DNA of 64,000 nucleotides from Neobacillus notoginsengisoli. GTDB taxonomy: Bacteria > Bacillota > Bacilli > Bacillales > Cytobacillaceae. Under the pieces are notes generated by a model. The model was not told the DNA's origin. It saw nothing but the letters and a program-made list of their open reading frames with translations, and ran no database searches. The position numbers and the translations under genes were made by a program. Below, piece after piece: positions 1 through 7,424 of the stretch. How positions within the stretch are numbered: the first letter of the stretch is position 1; every line of letters begins with the position of its first letter. The DNA lies in assembly GCF_003515685.1 (NCBI RefSeq), contig NZ_QWEG01000008.1, positions 186,001-250,000 of the forward strand, given 5' to 3'.

Positions 1-759
1 CGTTTCGTATGGTTTATCTGTTTCAAAATGAAACGGTCCATCTTGGGCAAGGAAGTAGACTCCATCGTCGGTCTCCTCTAAGAATCGGTAAAGCAGATAG
101 TAAAAGAACCCAGGATCGGCCATTTTTTCAAGCGGGCGGAAAAACTCTTTCTTGGTTGAAGCATTTTTTGCCTTATATTCCGGATGAGGGGTAAAGTTTT
201 CCAATTGGAAAAGCGCGCTGATTTCATTCCTGAAAGTTACAATCAACCCCATCACATCAGGCGCTTCAGGCGTGGAATGAACAACGTCTGCCACAGGTTC
301 CTCGATAACCGTGTCAATTCCGTCCGTTTTATCGCCGCCAGCATCGTCATTCACTGGCTGCTCGATAGTTGAGTTAGGTTGTTTGGCTTCATGTTCTGTT
401 TCCCATGGCAAAATTGCTTCTCCATCCGGTTGTTCATCCGAACTGTTCTGCCCGTCAGGTTCTTCATCCGTTTGATCCTGCCCAACTGGCACGCCTTCCT
501 GGTTGCCGGAATTAGCGCCCGGCCCATGCTGGTTTTCTCCTAAATTCGGGACAAGAACGAATTCGTATATCCCGGCAAAGAAAAGCATAACCAGCGCCGC
601 ACTGATGAGGGAAGGCATGGTTTTTTTGCCAAAAGAAAACTTCCTCCTTTTACCCTGGGTGGTATTCAGGACATTTTCCTTCATCTCATTTGTAAAAGTG
701 AGGTCAGACAATTCGCCCTTGAGCATCCTTGTCTTTGCTTCCCGTAACCGTTCCTCCAT
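1..759 (-). CDS. membrane-anchored anti-sigma-like protein, partial
   Basis: The start ATG at 759 opens a frame that stays free of stops to the window edge (253 codons seen), so the C-terminus is missing. The first 40 or so residues are charged and cytoplasmic-looking. One hydrophobic segment follows (about residues 47-65, SLISAALVMLFFAGIYEFVL). The rest is an acidic, Gln/Glu/Asp/Gly-rich linker and then an extracellular domain. This layout and the 56-bp overlap with the upstream ECF sigma gene suggest it is the cognate anti-sigma factor, holding the sigma factor at the membrane until an envelope signal arrives. No zinc-binding HxxxCxxC motif is visible, so it is not a classic ZAS protein. 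Its function is inferred from position and topology, not from a recognised domain. Confidence 0.7.
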   Translation of the reverse strand, partial: MEERLREAKTRMLKGELSDLTFTNEMKENVLNTTQGKRRKFSFGKKTMPSLISAALVMLFFAGIYEFVLVPNLGENQHGPGANSGNQEGVPVGQDQTDEEPDGQNSSDEQPDGEAILPWETEHEAKQPNSTIEQPVNDDAGGDKTDGIDTVIEEPVADVVHSTPEAPDVMGLIVTFRNEISALFQLENFTPHPEYKAKNASTKKEFFRPLEKMADPGFFYYLLYRFLEETDDGVYFLAQDGPFHFETDKPYET

Positions 760-1270
760 TCATCGCACTCCTCTCCAAAAGGATTTGTTTTAACAAAACC
801 TTTGATTTCGCGGCCCTCGACTTGACCGTATTTATATTCACACCGCACACTTCACTGATTTCCTTCATCGTCAGGTCATGGAAATAAGCGAGGATAATTA
901 CCTCCTTGTATTTCACTGGAAGTTGGAAAACCGCTTCAATCAGCTCATCCTGTTCCTCTTTCAAAAAATATTGCGTTTCCGCACAATCCTGCTGCCCCTT
1001 TAGCAGCGAGGCAATAAACTCGCTGGCGTGGACTTTCCGATAATGCCAGCTTTTTACATAATCCTTGCAATGGTTAACCGCTATCCGATACAGCCAGGTT
1101 TGAACGCCTGAATCCCTCCGAAACCGGTCCAAGTTCTCATAGCATTTAATGAAAATCTCCTGGGAGAGGTCCTCGGCAGTCTGACGATTCCTCGCAAAAG
1201 AATAAGCCAAATGAAGAATCGCAGTCCCATACCGGTCCATCAAATCATTCAAAAACTCATCCTTTTCCAA
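704..1270 (-). CDS. ECF-type RNA polymerase sigma factor
   Basis: A protein of 188 residues with both ECF regions. Region 2 lies in the first 90 residues (LAYSFARNRQTAEDLSQEIF, then TWLYRIAVNHCKDY). Region 4 lies near residues 125-175 (LPVKYKEVIILAYFHDLTMK, then GVNINTVKSRAAKSK). I chose TTG at 1270 because a strong GAGGGGGG ribosome binding site lies just upstream and the length then equals the usual SigW-class length. A longer frame up to 1432 would read through a repeat element. The C-terminal codons overlap the anti-sigma gene by 56 bp, implying co-transcription and translational coupling. The group resembles SigW/SigM-like stress sigma factors; I cannot assign the subgroup. Confidence 0.9.
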   Translation of the reverse strand: MEKDEFLNDLMDRYGTAILHLAYSFARNRQTAEDLSQEIFIKCYENLDRFRRDSGVQTWLYRIAVNHCKDYVKSWHYRKVHASEFIASLLKGQQDCAETQYFLKEEQDELIEAVFQLPVKYKEVIILAYFHDLTMKEISEVCGVNINTVKSRAAKSKVLLKQILLERSAMNGGTVTGSKDKDAQGRIV

Positions 1271-1350
1271 CTTGCACCCCCCTCGAACATTTCCTGCTTT
1301 ACTAATTAGACGAAACTCATAGCGTTTTGGTTGAATATTTTTCCAAAAAG

Positions 1351-1419
1351 AAGCAGGGGGACGGTTCCAGTGCTTCATTCGGGAGTCGAAAGAAGCAGTA
1401 GAACCGTCCCCCTGCATTA
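1351..1419. repeat. 70-bp nested palindromic repeat, copy A
   Basis: Outer arms CAGGGGGACGGTTC and GAACCGTCCCCCTG enclose an inner imperfect palindrome (GCTTCATTCGGG / GAAAGAAGC). It lies upstream of the ECF sigma gene. It is the first of a family described together in the findings. Confidence 0.9.
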
Positions 1420-1503
1420 GTAAAAAATCCAATAGATCTATTAAATAAGGTGCTAATCCGTTCTAATTTGGTTAAAAACCCTTATAAATCAATAAAAAAA
1501 GAT

Positions 1504-1529
1504 AGTCCAATTTACGTGCGAATTGGACT
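1504..1529. other. 9-bp inverted repeat in the intergenic region
   Basis: AGTCCAATT and AATTGGACT are separated by 8 nt between the divergently oriented ends of the sigma gene promoter region and the peptidase gene. No T-tract follows. It could be an operator or an RNA hairpin; nothing decides this. Confidence 0.4.
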
Positions 1530-1615
1530 GCTAGTTGGTGTGCTAATCTGGTTTTTGTACTTGAAAGCCGAACCCGTTACCCAGCTGGGACGAGCTTTTT
1601 TGCCGGCATCCCTGC

Positions 1616-2998
1616 TTAAGGCAGGTTTTGCTTAAAAGAAAGGAGTGCTTCCCTTCCATTTGATTCGAGTGGGTAGTTCTCTAGTATCCTGTTGATTAAA
1701 TCGGCTTTATTTTTGTCGGTTAATAAGTTCTCCGTATTCAAGTAAGTCATGAACCCTTTAAAAGGATTGCCGCTATGGACGCTTTCGTGTAAAGTGTTCA
1801 AATTATTCATGTGTTTCTGGTAAAAGGGCTTGTCTTCGCTATTTGCCAGATTTACAGCCAGTTTTGAGGCTTCAACCGCTTTATCCAGGTCTATAACCAA
1901 ATAAAGATTGGCTAATTGCAGATAATAAGAGCTGTTGGGGAAAAAATGTGCTACCTGCTCAGCATAAGCAATTGAATTTTCATAATCGCCCTTTTCGGCA
2001 TATATTTCTGAGATTAAAATGATGACTTCATCGACATTAGGAATCAAATCGTTTAGCTCAAGCGCCGATTGCAGGGCGTTTGCCGGATTATGATCGAAAT
2101 TAAGCTTGCCTCTCGCCTTAACAATCATCGAAGGAAAATCTTTCAGTATTTTAAAAGTTTCCGATTCATATGAAGCTACTGATTTGCCGGTTGTTTTTGC
2201 AAAGGATTCATTAAAACTGTTTTTCTTGGTGCCTTCAATAATCTTATTAACCGCATCCGGACCTTCATTTTTGACCAAAAGCCCTGCCATGACATTGCTT
2301 TGGAGATAGGGGTCATATGGTGCGCGCAAATAATTTTCCCACTGCTTATTTGTTTTCAATTCCTTAAAACTGACCTTTTCCATCTCCTTGATTTCTTCGG
2401 AAAAAGTCCCGGAATTTTTCTTTTGCACATAGGCGGCCACCCCTTCATGAAACCATACTGGCAAATCGGAAAAATGGAGTCCGGCATTGATTAAGGCGCG
2501 GTTAATCAAGTGATGAGTGTATTCGTGTACAATTGTTTGTGTATATTGGCTGAGTTTACTATCGTCCTCGGGAAATCGGATATAGATTGATTTCTTTTCA
2601 AAAACATATGCCCCTTCAATATGGCCATCATCAAGAGTGGGGCCAAATACATCTTTTAATTTGGAAGGATCCTCTACTAAGACAATGGAAACTGGTTCAT
2701 CCATGAGTTCATTCCCGAAAAGTTCGCTGAGTAGTTTCTTGTTTGCGTGTATGGAGCTTATGGCCGCATCTATCGCCCCTTCAATCCCAATGGTCCGGGG
2801 ATGTTTATCGTTCTTGGTGTACTTGAAAGTGAGGTTACCAATAACTTTCTTTTCACCTTTCTCCTCTTCCACAAGCGGCTTTGAATAACGCACTTGTTTA
2901 ACCTCTTTTAAAACCTTGCCTACACTGGCATTAAGAAAAAAATGCATTCCAAAAACAACAATCACTACCGCCGTCCAAAAAGAAATCCTCTTAACCAT
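1616..2998 (-). CDS. peptidase MA-like zinc metalloprotease with TPR region, exported
   Basis: A 460-residue protein with an N-terminal signal anchor (residues 4-24, hydrophobic). A gluzincin-type site HEYTHH sits near residue 165 (QTIVHEYTHHLINRAL), followed about 25 residues later by WFHEGVAAY, where the Glu is the expected third zinc ligand. This is the pattern of the peptidase MA family. The C-terminal third (about residues 325-415) has the helix-turn-helix rhythm of tetratricopeptide repeats (ISEIYAEKGDYENSIAYAEQ). It probably acts on the outer face of the membrane. The substrate is unknown. GTGGGGGAAATG precedes the start. It stands alone between repeats. Confidence 0.8.
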   Translation of the reverse strand: MVKRISFWTAVVIVVFGMHFFLNASVGKVLKEVKQVRYSKPLVEEEKGEKKVIGNLTFKYTKNDKHPRTIGIEGAIDAAISSIHANKKLLSELFGNELMDEPVSIVLVEDPSKLKDVFGPTLDDGHIEGAYVFEKKSIYIRFPEDDSKLSQYTQTIVHEYTHHLINRALINAGLHFSDLPVWFHEGVAAYVQKKNSGTFSEEIKEMEKVSFKELKTNKQWENYLRAPYDPYLQSNVMAGLLVKNEGPDAVNKIIEGTKKNSFNESFAKTTGKSVASYESETFKILKDFPSMIVKARGKLNFDHNPANALQSALELNDLIPNVDEVIILISEIYAEKGDYENSIAYAEQVAHFFPNSSYYLQLANLYLVIDLDKAVEASKLAVNLANSEDKPFYQKHMNNLNTLHESVHSGNPFKGFMTYLNTENLLTDKNKADLINRILENYPLESNGREALLSFKQNLP

Positions 2999-3125
2999 CT
3001 AATCATTTCCCCCACTAAAATTTCCTCTTCTCCTGACTAGCTCCATCACCCGAAGCAACCCGGCATCAAAAAAAGATAGTTTTCCTAATTTTAACAGACC
3101 GGACACTTTACCCCAACACTTTTTT

Positions 3126-3210
3126 TGGGGCAGGGGGACGGTTCTAATGCTTCATTCGGGAGTCGAAAGAAGCAGGGGGACGGTTCTGCTGCTTCATTCG
3201 GGAGTCGAAG
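3126..3210. repeat. two direct half-copies of the 70-bp repeat, copy B
   Basis: The left half (CAGGGGGACGGTTCT, then GCTTCATTCGGGAGTCGAA) occurs twice in direct orientation, about 45 bp apart, instead of the usual palindromic arrangement. This suggests a rearranged or partly excised element. Confidence 0.8.
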
Positions 3211-3322
3211 TATTTCTTGTTCAGAGTGACAGGGCAAAATGGGGATTGAGTGACGCGGTTCGGTTATGACCAAAGTAGAGAAGTGTGTTCCACTATTTTC
3301 ATTTCCGAGAGAACAAAAAAAG

Positions 3323-3341
3323 GTCCGGCACGAGGCCGGAC
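3323..3341. terminator. bidirectional terminator-like hairpin
   Basis: The perfect 7-bp stem GTCCGGC/GCCGGAC with a 5-nt loop is flanked by runs of A on the left (T on the other strand) and AAAAAA on the right. It best fits termination of leftward transcription. No leftward gene is visible just to its right. Confidence 0.55.
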
Positions 3342-3375
3342 AAAAAAGGGAATATTAAAGGGGGGTATGAAAAAG

Positions 3376-3530
3376 TTGGTTACTTTCCACACATTTATTA
3401 TACTTCCCTAATATGAGGAAAATATTACTGTGAGATTAAACTTTATGATCAATTTTAAACAGCGTCGTAATATTTACATTCATTAGGAGGTTCCTGTGCC
3501 GTTACGACCATGGACCGGCCATTCTTGATC
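3376..3530 (+). ncRNA. possible structured leader or small RNA with a short ORF
   Basis: A promoter-like pair TTGGTT - 17 nt - TATACT (about 3376-3404) precedes a nested set of inverted repeats. The outer arms are GATCAA (3447-3452) and TTGATC (3525-3530), and the inner arms are GTCGTAA (3464-3470) and TTACGAC (3502-3508). A small hairpin ATGG/CCAT (3510-3522) lies beside the inner arm, so the RNA could form a three-way junction. The inner loop contains a strong TTAGGAGG and a GTG start of a 10-codon ORF (3496-3528). A 14-codon ORF with its own AAAGGGGGG (3367-3411) lies just before. This matches no RNA family I recognise and is inferred from symmetry alone. Confidence 0.3.
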
Positions 3531-3539
3531 CAATTTGAG

Positions 3540-3571
3540 TGAGGCACTGGAACCGTCCCCGTGCCTCACTC
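3540..3571. repeat. short form of the 70-bp repeat, copy C
   Basis: GTGAGGCACTGGAACCGTCC ending in GTGCCTCACT: the outer tips pair (GTGAGGCAC/GTGCCTCAC), but the left GGGGACGG arm and the inner palindrome are absent. It abuts the -35 box of the riboswitch promoter directly. Confidence 0.85.
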
Positions 3572-3600
3572 TTGAAAAAAACTGTTTTTTTTTGTATAAT
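3572..3600 (+). promoter_or_regulatory. sigma-A promoter of the guanidine riboswitch/ykkCD unit
   Basis: TTGAAA (3572-3577), a 17-nt spacer and TATAAT (3595-3600): a near-consensus housekeeping promoter about 30 bp upstream of the aptamer. Confidence 0.85.
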
Positions 3601-3627
3601 GGGTAGTGTTGAATTTTATATGAATGT

Positions 3628-3757
3628 TTTCTAGGGTTCCGCAGCGGTTTTTGTTGGTCTGGTCCGAGAGAAAACTCGCAGCGTTTGTTTGCTGTGCCAC
3701 GGAAGGATAAAAGCCTGGGAGATACTGTTTACAGTGATCTTTCGGGCTTTTTTGTTT
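3628..3757 (+). promoter_or_regulatory. guanidine-I (ykkC-yxkD) riboswitch with intrinsic terminator
   Basis: Conserved guanidine-I aptamer blocks appear in order: CTAGGGTTCCG (3631), GGTCCGAGAGAAAACT (3661), CCACGGAAGGATAAAAGCCT and GGGAGA. The 3' strand also forms the expression platform. AAGCC-GGGAGAT (3711-3723) pairs with ATCTTTCGGGCTT (3737-3749) ahead of a T-run, which is a transcription terminator. Guanidinium binding is known for this class to stabilise the aptamer and prevent termination. The two SMR genes directly downstream are the expected targets. Confidence 0.93.
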
Positions 3758-3857
3758 TTCGTCCTCGTACGTCTTGTGCGGAATCAATGGAGATGAGGGA
3801 ACTCCAACTAATTGAAGTTCCCCTTGATGCAAAAAAATATTTTGGAGGTACAACTAG

Positions 3858-4199
3858 ATGAATTTGAACTGGGTAAAAGTGTTCGTTGCTGCATTTTTCG
3901 AAGTATTCTGGGTCATTGGATTAAAACACGCTGATAGCGTATTGGAGTGGGTGGGGACCGCTATTGCAATCATTGTCAGCTTCTATTATATGATCGATGC
4001 GAGCCGCAAGCTGCCGGTCGGAACGGTTTATGCGGTATTTGTAGGGCTCGGAACGGCAGGGACTGTTTTTACCGATATCGTTTTCTTCGGGGAACCGTTC
4101 AAAGTTGCAAAAATCCTGCTGATTTTGATGTTGCTCGCAGGGGTCATTGGATTAAAACTAGTCACAAACGAAAACGCCGAAGAAGGAGCTGAAGCCTAA
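3858..4199 (+). CDS. ykkC: SMR-family guanidinium exporter subunit YkkC
   Basis: A 113-residue membrane protein with four hydrophobic helices. It carries the SMR proton/substrate glutamate in helix 1 (Glu15, [16 protein letters not shown]) and the [16 protein letters not shown] signature of helix 3. The sequence closely resembles what I remember of B. subtilis YkkC. GGAGG lies just upstream of ATG. The stop overlaps the start of the next gene by one base, and YkkC/YkkD-type proteins work as paired subunits. The guanidine-I riboswitch upstream argues that the physiological substrate is guanidinium (Gdx-type export), not multidrug efflux. Confidence 0.93.
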   Translation: MNLNWVKVFVAAFFEVFWVIGLKHADSVLEWVGTAIAIIVSFYYMIDASRKLPVGTVYAVFVGLGTAGTVFTDIVFFGEPFKVAKILLILMLLAGVIGLKLVTNENAEEGAEA

Positions 4200-4513
4200 T
4201 GGCATGGATTTCGCTAGTAGCGGCAGGCCTGTTTGAAATGTTCGGTGTATTGATGATTAATCGACTCCATCAAAAAAAGAATTGGCAATCAGCCGCCCTG
4301 CTCGTTCTCGGTTTCACAGCCAGCTTCCTCCTTCTCGCGCAGGCCATGAAAACCCTCCCCATGGGGACAGCCTACGCCATCTGGACCGGTATCGGCGCAT
4401 CCGGCGGAGCCATCCTCGGCATGCTCCTCTACGGCGAGTCAAAAGACTGGAAAAGAATCTTCTTCATCGCCCTCATCCTCGGCGCCGCCATCGGCCTGAA
4501 GTTGATATCATGA
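4199..4513 (+). CDS. ykkD: SMR-family guanidinium exporter subunit YkkD
   Basis: A 104-residue partner of YkkC with four membrane helices, Glu13 in helix 1 (AAGLFEMFGVLMIN) and TLPMGTAYAIWTGIGASGG in helix 3, as in Gdx/SugE-type SMR transporters. It starts one base inside the ykkC stop codon, so the pair is translationally coupled under the riboswitch. The TGA stop codon (4511-4513) is also the first three bases of a 70-bp repeat element, so the element begins exactly at the end of the reading frame. Confidence 0.92.
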   Translation: MAWISLVAAGLFEMFGVLMINRLHQKKNWQSAALLVLGFTASFLLLAQAMKTLPMGTAYAIWTGIGASGGAILGMLLYGESKDWKRIFFIALILGAAIGLKLIS

Positions 4514-4580
4514 GGCAGGGGACGGTTCTACTGCATCATTCGGGACCCGAATGATGCACTGGAACCGTCCCTGTGCTTCA
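4511..4580. repeat. 70-bp nested palindromic repeat, copy D
   Basis: Full element running from TGAGGCAGGGGACGGTTC to GGAACCGTCCCTGTGCTTCA with a perfect inner palindrome CATTCGGGACCCGAATG. Its first TGA is the stop codon of ykkD. Confidence 0.93.
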
Positions 4581-4664
4581 ATTTTTTTTTATTCGAGGGA
4601 ACTTTTTTCCGCTATTTACGCTCTAATTTATGAAAGCGGTTGGGGAAGGGGGCAGTGGACGGTT

Positions 4665-5207
4665 GTGATTACAGTTATTAAGGATACGTTTATTTTGAAA
4701 AAGATTAAAAAGAGAGATATGGATGCTGTGCTCGATTGGTTTGAGGCGCGGAGGGAGAAGTATTATCGAATCGGGTGGGCTTATTTAAAGAACCATCACG
4801 ATATTGAGGACGTTTTTCACAATACGATTATCAAGGTGCACGATAAAATCCACCAGCTGCGTGAGGATCGCTATTTTGAAACATGGGTGACCTCGATTTT
4901 CATCAATGAATGCCGGGATTTTTATCGCAAAAATAGCCACAAGCAACAAGAGGCGGCCGAACAGCAAATGGCTGCTGAACAAGCGAGCGCAATCGACCAG
5001 GAGTCCAACATGGACATGTTCGGCGCGTTAAACCGCTTAGAGGAAAAATATAAGGAAGTCATCATCCTGAAATACTTAAAAGGCTATGCTCAGGACGAGA
5101 TTGCTGCCGCGCTCAACTTGCCGGTCGGAACTGTGAAATCAAGGCTTTACCGGGGCCTTCTCATCCTTAGGAAAGAAATCGGAGGTGACGAAAACCATGA
5201 TTTGTAA
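4665..5207 (+). CDS. ECF-type RNA polymerase sigma factor
   Basis: A protein of about 180 residues with region 2 (YYRIGWAYLKNHHDIEDVFH, then FETWVTSIFINECRDFYRK) and region 4 (LEEKYKEVIILKYLKGYAQD, then LPVGTVKSRLYRGL). The GTG at 4665 is preferred because AAGGGGG lies about 11 nt upstream; the longer frame from 4551 begins inside a repeat. The stop overlaps the following anti-sigma start by 11 bp, so the two are co-expressed. It belongs to the ECF group paired with DUF4179-type anti-sigma factors; the target regulon is unknown. Confidence 0.9.
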   Translation: MITVIKDTFILKKIKKRDMDAVLDWFEARREKYYRIGWAYLKNHHDIEDVFHNTIIKVHDKIHQLREDRYFETWVTSIFINECRDFYRKNSHKQQEAAEQQMAAEQASAIDQESNMDMFGALNRLEEKYKEVIILKYLKGYAQDEIAAALNLPVGTVKSRLYRGLLILRKEIGGDENHDL

Positions 5208-6780
5208 CGACGCAAAGGATTTATTCTTCGATTATCTAGACGGGACACTGGACTCAATCACGCAAACCCTTCTTGAGGCCCATTTTGCAAAATGCCCGGA
5301 CTGCCAGGCGGAAATGGCCGAACTGGAAAAAATCGACGTGGCACTTAAAAAAGAAGCTGAAACTATCGTAATGCCTAAAAATTTCATGAGTAATGTGCGC
5401 AACAAGGTGAACATGACCCATAGGAAAAAGAAAAAAATTCTCAAGCTCAATTCCCTGTTGGCGGGGGCTGCGGCGTTATTCCTGACGTTTTTTGTCGGCA
5501 CGGCCGTGGCGAATGGCGGTTTTGCCACGTTAACCGATTGGTGGAAAAACCTTAGCCAAAACGAAGACGAGCAAATGAAGGGGATCATCGAAGAAGGGCT
5601 TGGCGAGGAACTGAATTTAACGGAAGAACAGAACGGTGTCAAAATAAAAATCAAAAGCGTCGCGGCGGACGACATTCAGACACTCATTTATTACGAGGTC
5701 GAAAATGCGGCCAGCAGCAAAAAATTTCAGATTAAATACAGCGATGGAATTACCTTTGGGGATATGGAGAGACATTGGCGGGACGAAGATGGGACAATGG
5801 AATCCCCGGTGAGAAGCCAGCTGAATCTTTATTCGAATCAGGAAGGTGTTTATAAAGGGAAACTAGCATTGGCGCCACTAAAAAATGACCAGGGCACGCT
5901 TGATATAACAGTAGGCCAGCTTGAAGAAGTGGTCACTGACCCGTCTACTTTCTCGGAAGTCGGGGAAGAAGCGCATGAGCCGGAACAGATAGAAGGCAGC
6001 TGGAGCTTTAAAATCCCTGTCAAAAAGTACCCTGCCATTGAGCATAAGCTCAACGTGAAGGCAGAAGTCGACGGCAATCCGATCGTTTTTGAAAAACTGA
6101 CAATTGCCCCGACGGCGACGTTACTAAAATACCGTTATCGGGATAATCAGTCAGCGAAAACGCTTGAAAATATCCTCATTGACAGCATTGAAGCGAACGG
6201 CAAACTGGCAAAAAGCGATTTGTTCGGAGGCATTACGTATTCTGGAAGCGAAGGGGCGGGCTGGGTAACTGAACAGGCATCATTTGGTTCACTGTACCTT
6301 GAAAATCCGACCGCTGTCAAAATAAACATCGGCTCCCTTCACTATGCGATTGAAGACGAGAAAAAGATTTCGCTTGGTGAAAATATGCAGCTCCCGTTGA
6401 CCTTTACGTACCAAAACAACAATATCACAATTGAAAAGATGGAAATCGGCGCGCAGACCAAGATTGTCATGACCGAAGAACTGCCTGCAGATAGAACGTA
6501 CGAAATGCTGCGTTATGACTTTTTAGGCAACAATGGAAATGTATCGGCCGGCGCCCAAATCGACGGCTATTTCATCGACAAACACGGAACAAAATACAAA
6601 GTCAGCGACTATATGCTTCGGACAGACGAGCTCAAAGAACCCAAATTCTTCTCCACCCAGCACCGAATCGAGCTAACCGAATCCGAAAAAAACCAATCCT
6701 TTATCCCTGAAGCCCTCCAAATCGAAGGCTACACCCAAACCCAATACATCAACAAAAAAATAAAAATAAAACTGAAATGA
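5197..6780 (+). CDS. zinc-finger anti-sigma factor with DUF4179/DUF5643-like extracellular domains
   Basis: A protein of 527 residues. The N-terminus carries a ZAS-type zinc motif (HFAKCPDCQAEM, about residues 28-39) expected to clamp the sigma factor. After a basic stretch there is a single membrane helix (about residues 86-106, LLAGAAALFLTFFVGTAVAN). The large C-terminal part (about 420 residues) is outside the membrane and resembles the DUF4179 and DUF5643 domains of Bacillus anti-sigma proteins. ATG at 5197 is preferred to GTG at 5185 because GGAGGTGA lies 8 nt before it. It overlaps the sigma gene by 11 bp and ends 8 nt before a 70-bp repeat. Confidence 0.88.
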   Translation: MICNDAKDLFFDYLDGTLDSITQTLLEAHFAKCPDCQAEMAELEKIDVALKKEAETIVMPKNFMSNVRNKVNMTHRKKKKILKLNSLLAGAAALFLTFFVGTAVANGGFATLTDWWKNLSQNEDEQMKGIIEEGLGEELNLTEEQNGVKIKIKSVAADDIQTLIYYEVENAASSKKFQIKYSDGITFGDMERHWRDEDGTMESPVRSQLNLYSNQEGVYKGKLALAPLKNDQGTLDITVGQLEEVVTDPSTFSEVGEEAHEPEQIEGSWSFKIPVKKYPAIEHKLNVKAEVDGNPIVFEKLTIAPTATLLKYRYRDNQSAKTLENILIDSIEANGKLAKSDLFGGITYSGSEGAGWVTEQASFGSLYLENPTAVKINIGSLHYAIEDEKKISLGENMQLPLTFTYQNNNITIEKMEIGAQTKIVMTEELPADRTYEMLRYDFLGNNGNVSAGAQIDGYFIDKHGTKYKVSDYMLRTDELKEPKFFSTQHRIELTESEKNQSFIPEALQIEGYTQTQYINKKIKIKLK

Positions 6781-6788
6781 AGCGGAAG

Positions 6789-6860
6789 TGAGGCAGGGGA
6801 CGGTTCCAGCGCTTCATTCGAGTCCCGAAAGAAGCGGTAGAACCGTCCCTGTGCCTCACT
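6789..6860. repeat. 70-bp nested palindromic repeat, copy E
   Basis: TGAGGCAGGGGACGGTTCC to GTGCCTCACT with an imperfect inner palindrome. It begins 8 nt after the TGA stop of the anti-sigma gene and may serve as its terminator hairpin. Confidence 0.93.
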
Positions 6861-6863
6861 TAA

Positions 6864-6960
6864 GGTTCATATTTTTCAAGAAGAGTTCATATTGTCACGG
6901 AAGAGGTTCATAACCTGGAAAAAGGGTGCATATTGTCACAATTGTGGTTCATAATGACAC
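6864..6960. repeat. five direct repeats at a 20-21 bp period
   Basis: GGTTCAT or a one-base variant recurs at 6864, 6884, 6905, 6925 (GGTGCAT) and 6946, spaced 20, 21, 20 and 21 bp. Three units continue as ATATTGTCAC or ATAATGACAC. The spacing equals two turns of B-DNA. It lies in the 368-bp gap between the anti-sigma gene and the small membrane protein gene. No gene is visible in it. Confidence 0.75.
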
Positions 6961-7148
6961 AAATAAAAAGTAGTAACCGATGCAAAATCCGAAATCTATG
7001 CTCATTTTCCAAAAAAACCTCTCGTGGGAGAAGAATGGGCCTTCATAAAAAAGGTTTTTTCCAACTTTTGCCGAATGGTTTAGTAAGCAGAGATAAACTA
7101 TCTTCAACTAATCCGCGTCTTCCCGCCAAACCGAAAGGAGCGAGCCCC

Positions 7149-7328
7149 ATGCAATGGAAAAAATACTTTCTGCTACTCCCGCCATTCCTACTCTTAACCT
7201 TCATCCTTCTACGAATACTCCCCGACGGCCAAAAGCACAACGCCATCTATGCAGCCTTTGCATTCTGGGCCGTATACTACGCCCTCGTTTGTTATGAAAA
7301 ACGAAAGAAAGCAAAGCAAAATGAGTGA
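7149..7328 (+). CDS. small membrane protein
   Basis: A 59-residue protein with two hydrophobic segments (YFLLLPPFLLLTFILLRIL and YAAFAFWAVYYALV) and a basic Lys-rich tail. ATG at 7149 has AAAGGAG 9 nt upstream; the longer frame from 6933 lacks such a site and runs through the 20-21 bp repeats. The TGA stop (7326-7328) is the first triplet of a 70-bp repeat. No family recognised. Confidence 0.6.
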   Translation: MQWKKYFLLLPPFLLLTFILLRILPDGQKHNAIYAAFAFWAVYYALVCYEKRKKAKQNE

Positions 7329-7397
7329 CGCAGGGGATGGTTCCAGCGCTTCATTCGAGTCGCGAATGAAGCAGTAGGAACCGTCCTCGTGCATCAC
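7326..7397. repeat. 70-bp nested palindromic repeat, copy F
   Basis: TGACGCAGGGGATGGTTCC to GAACCGTCCTCGTGCATCAC, slightly diverged in both arms. Its first TGA is the stop codon of the small membrane protein gene. Confidence 0.92.
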
Positions 7398-7424
7398 CCT
7401 AAACCTAGCCCGCGCCAGGCAAGC

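Noticed and set aside
1271-1432. N-terminal extension of the ECF sigma factor
   Set aside because: It would translate repeat A; the TTG at 1270 with GAGGGGGG gives the normal family length.
1450-1635. 61-codon ORF with one hydrophobic segment
   Set aside because: GTG start without a good ribosome binding site, and it runs into the 3' end of the convergent peptidase gene. It cannot be excluded but is not supported.
3091-3273. Minus-strand ORF rich in Pro/Ser
   Set aside because: It consists largely of two copies of the 70-bp repeat.
3566-3853. Minus-strand ORF opposite the guanidine riboswitch
   Set aside because: The DNA is explained by the aptamer and terminator on the plus strand; no start signal.
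6933-7148. N-terminal extension of the small membrane protein at 7149
   Set aside because: No ribosome binding site at 6933, and the region includes phased repeats; the ATG at 7149 has a good site.
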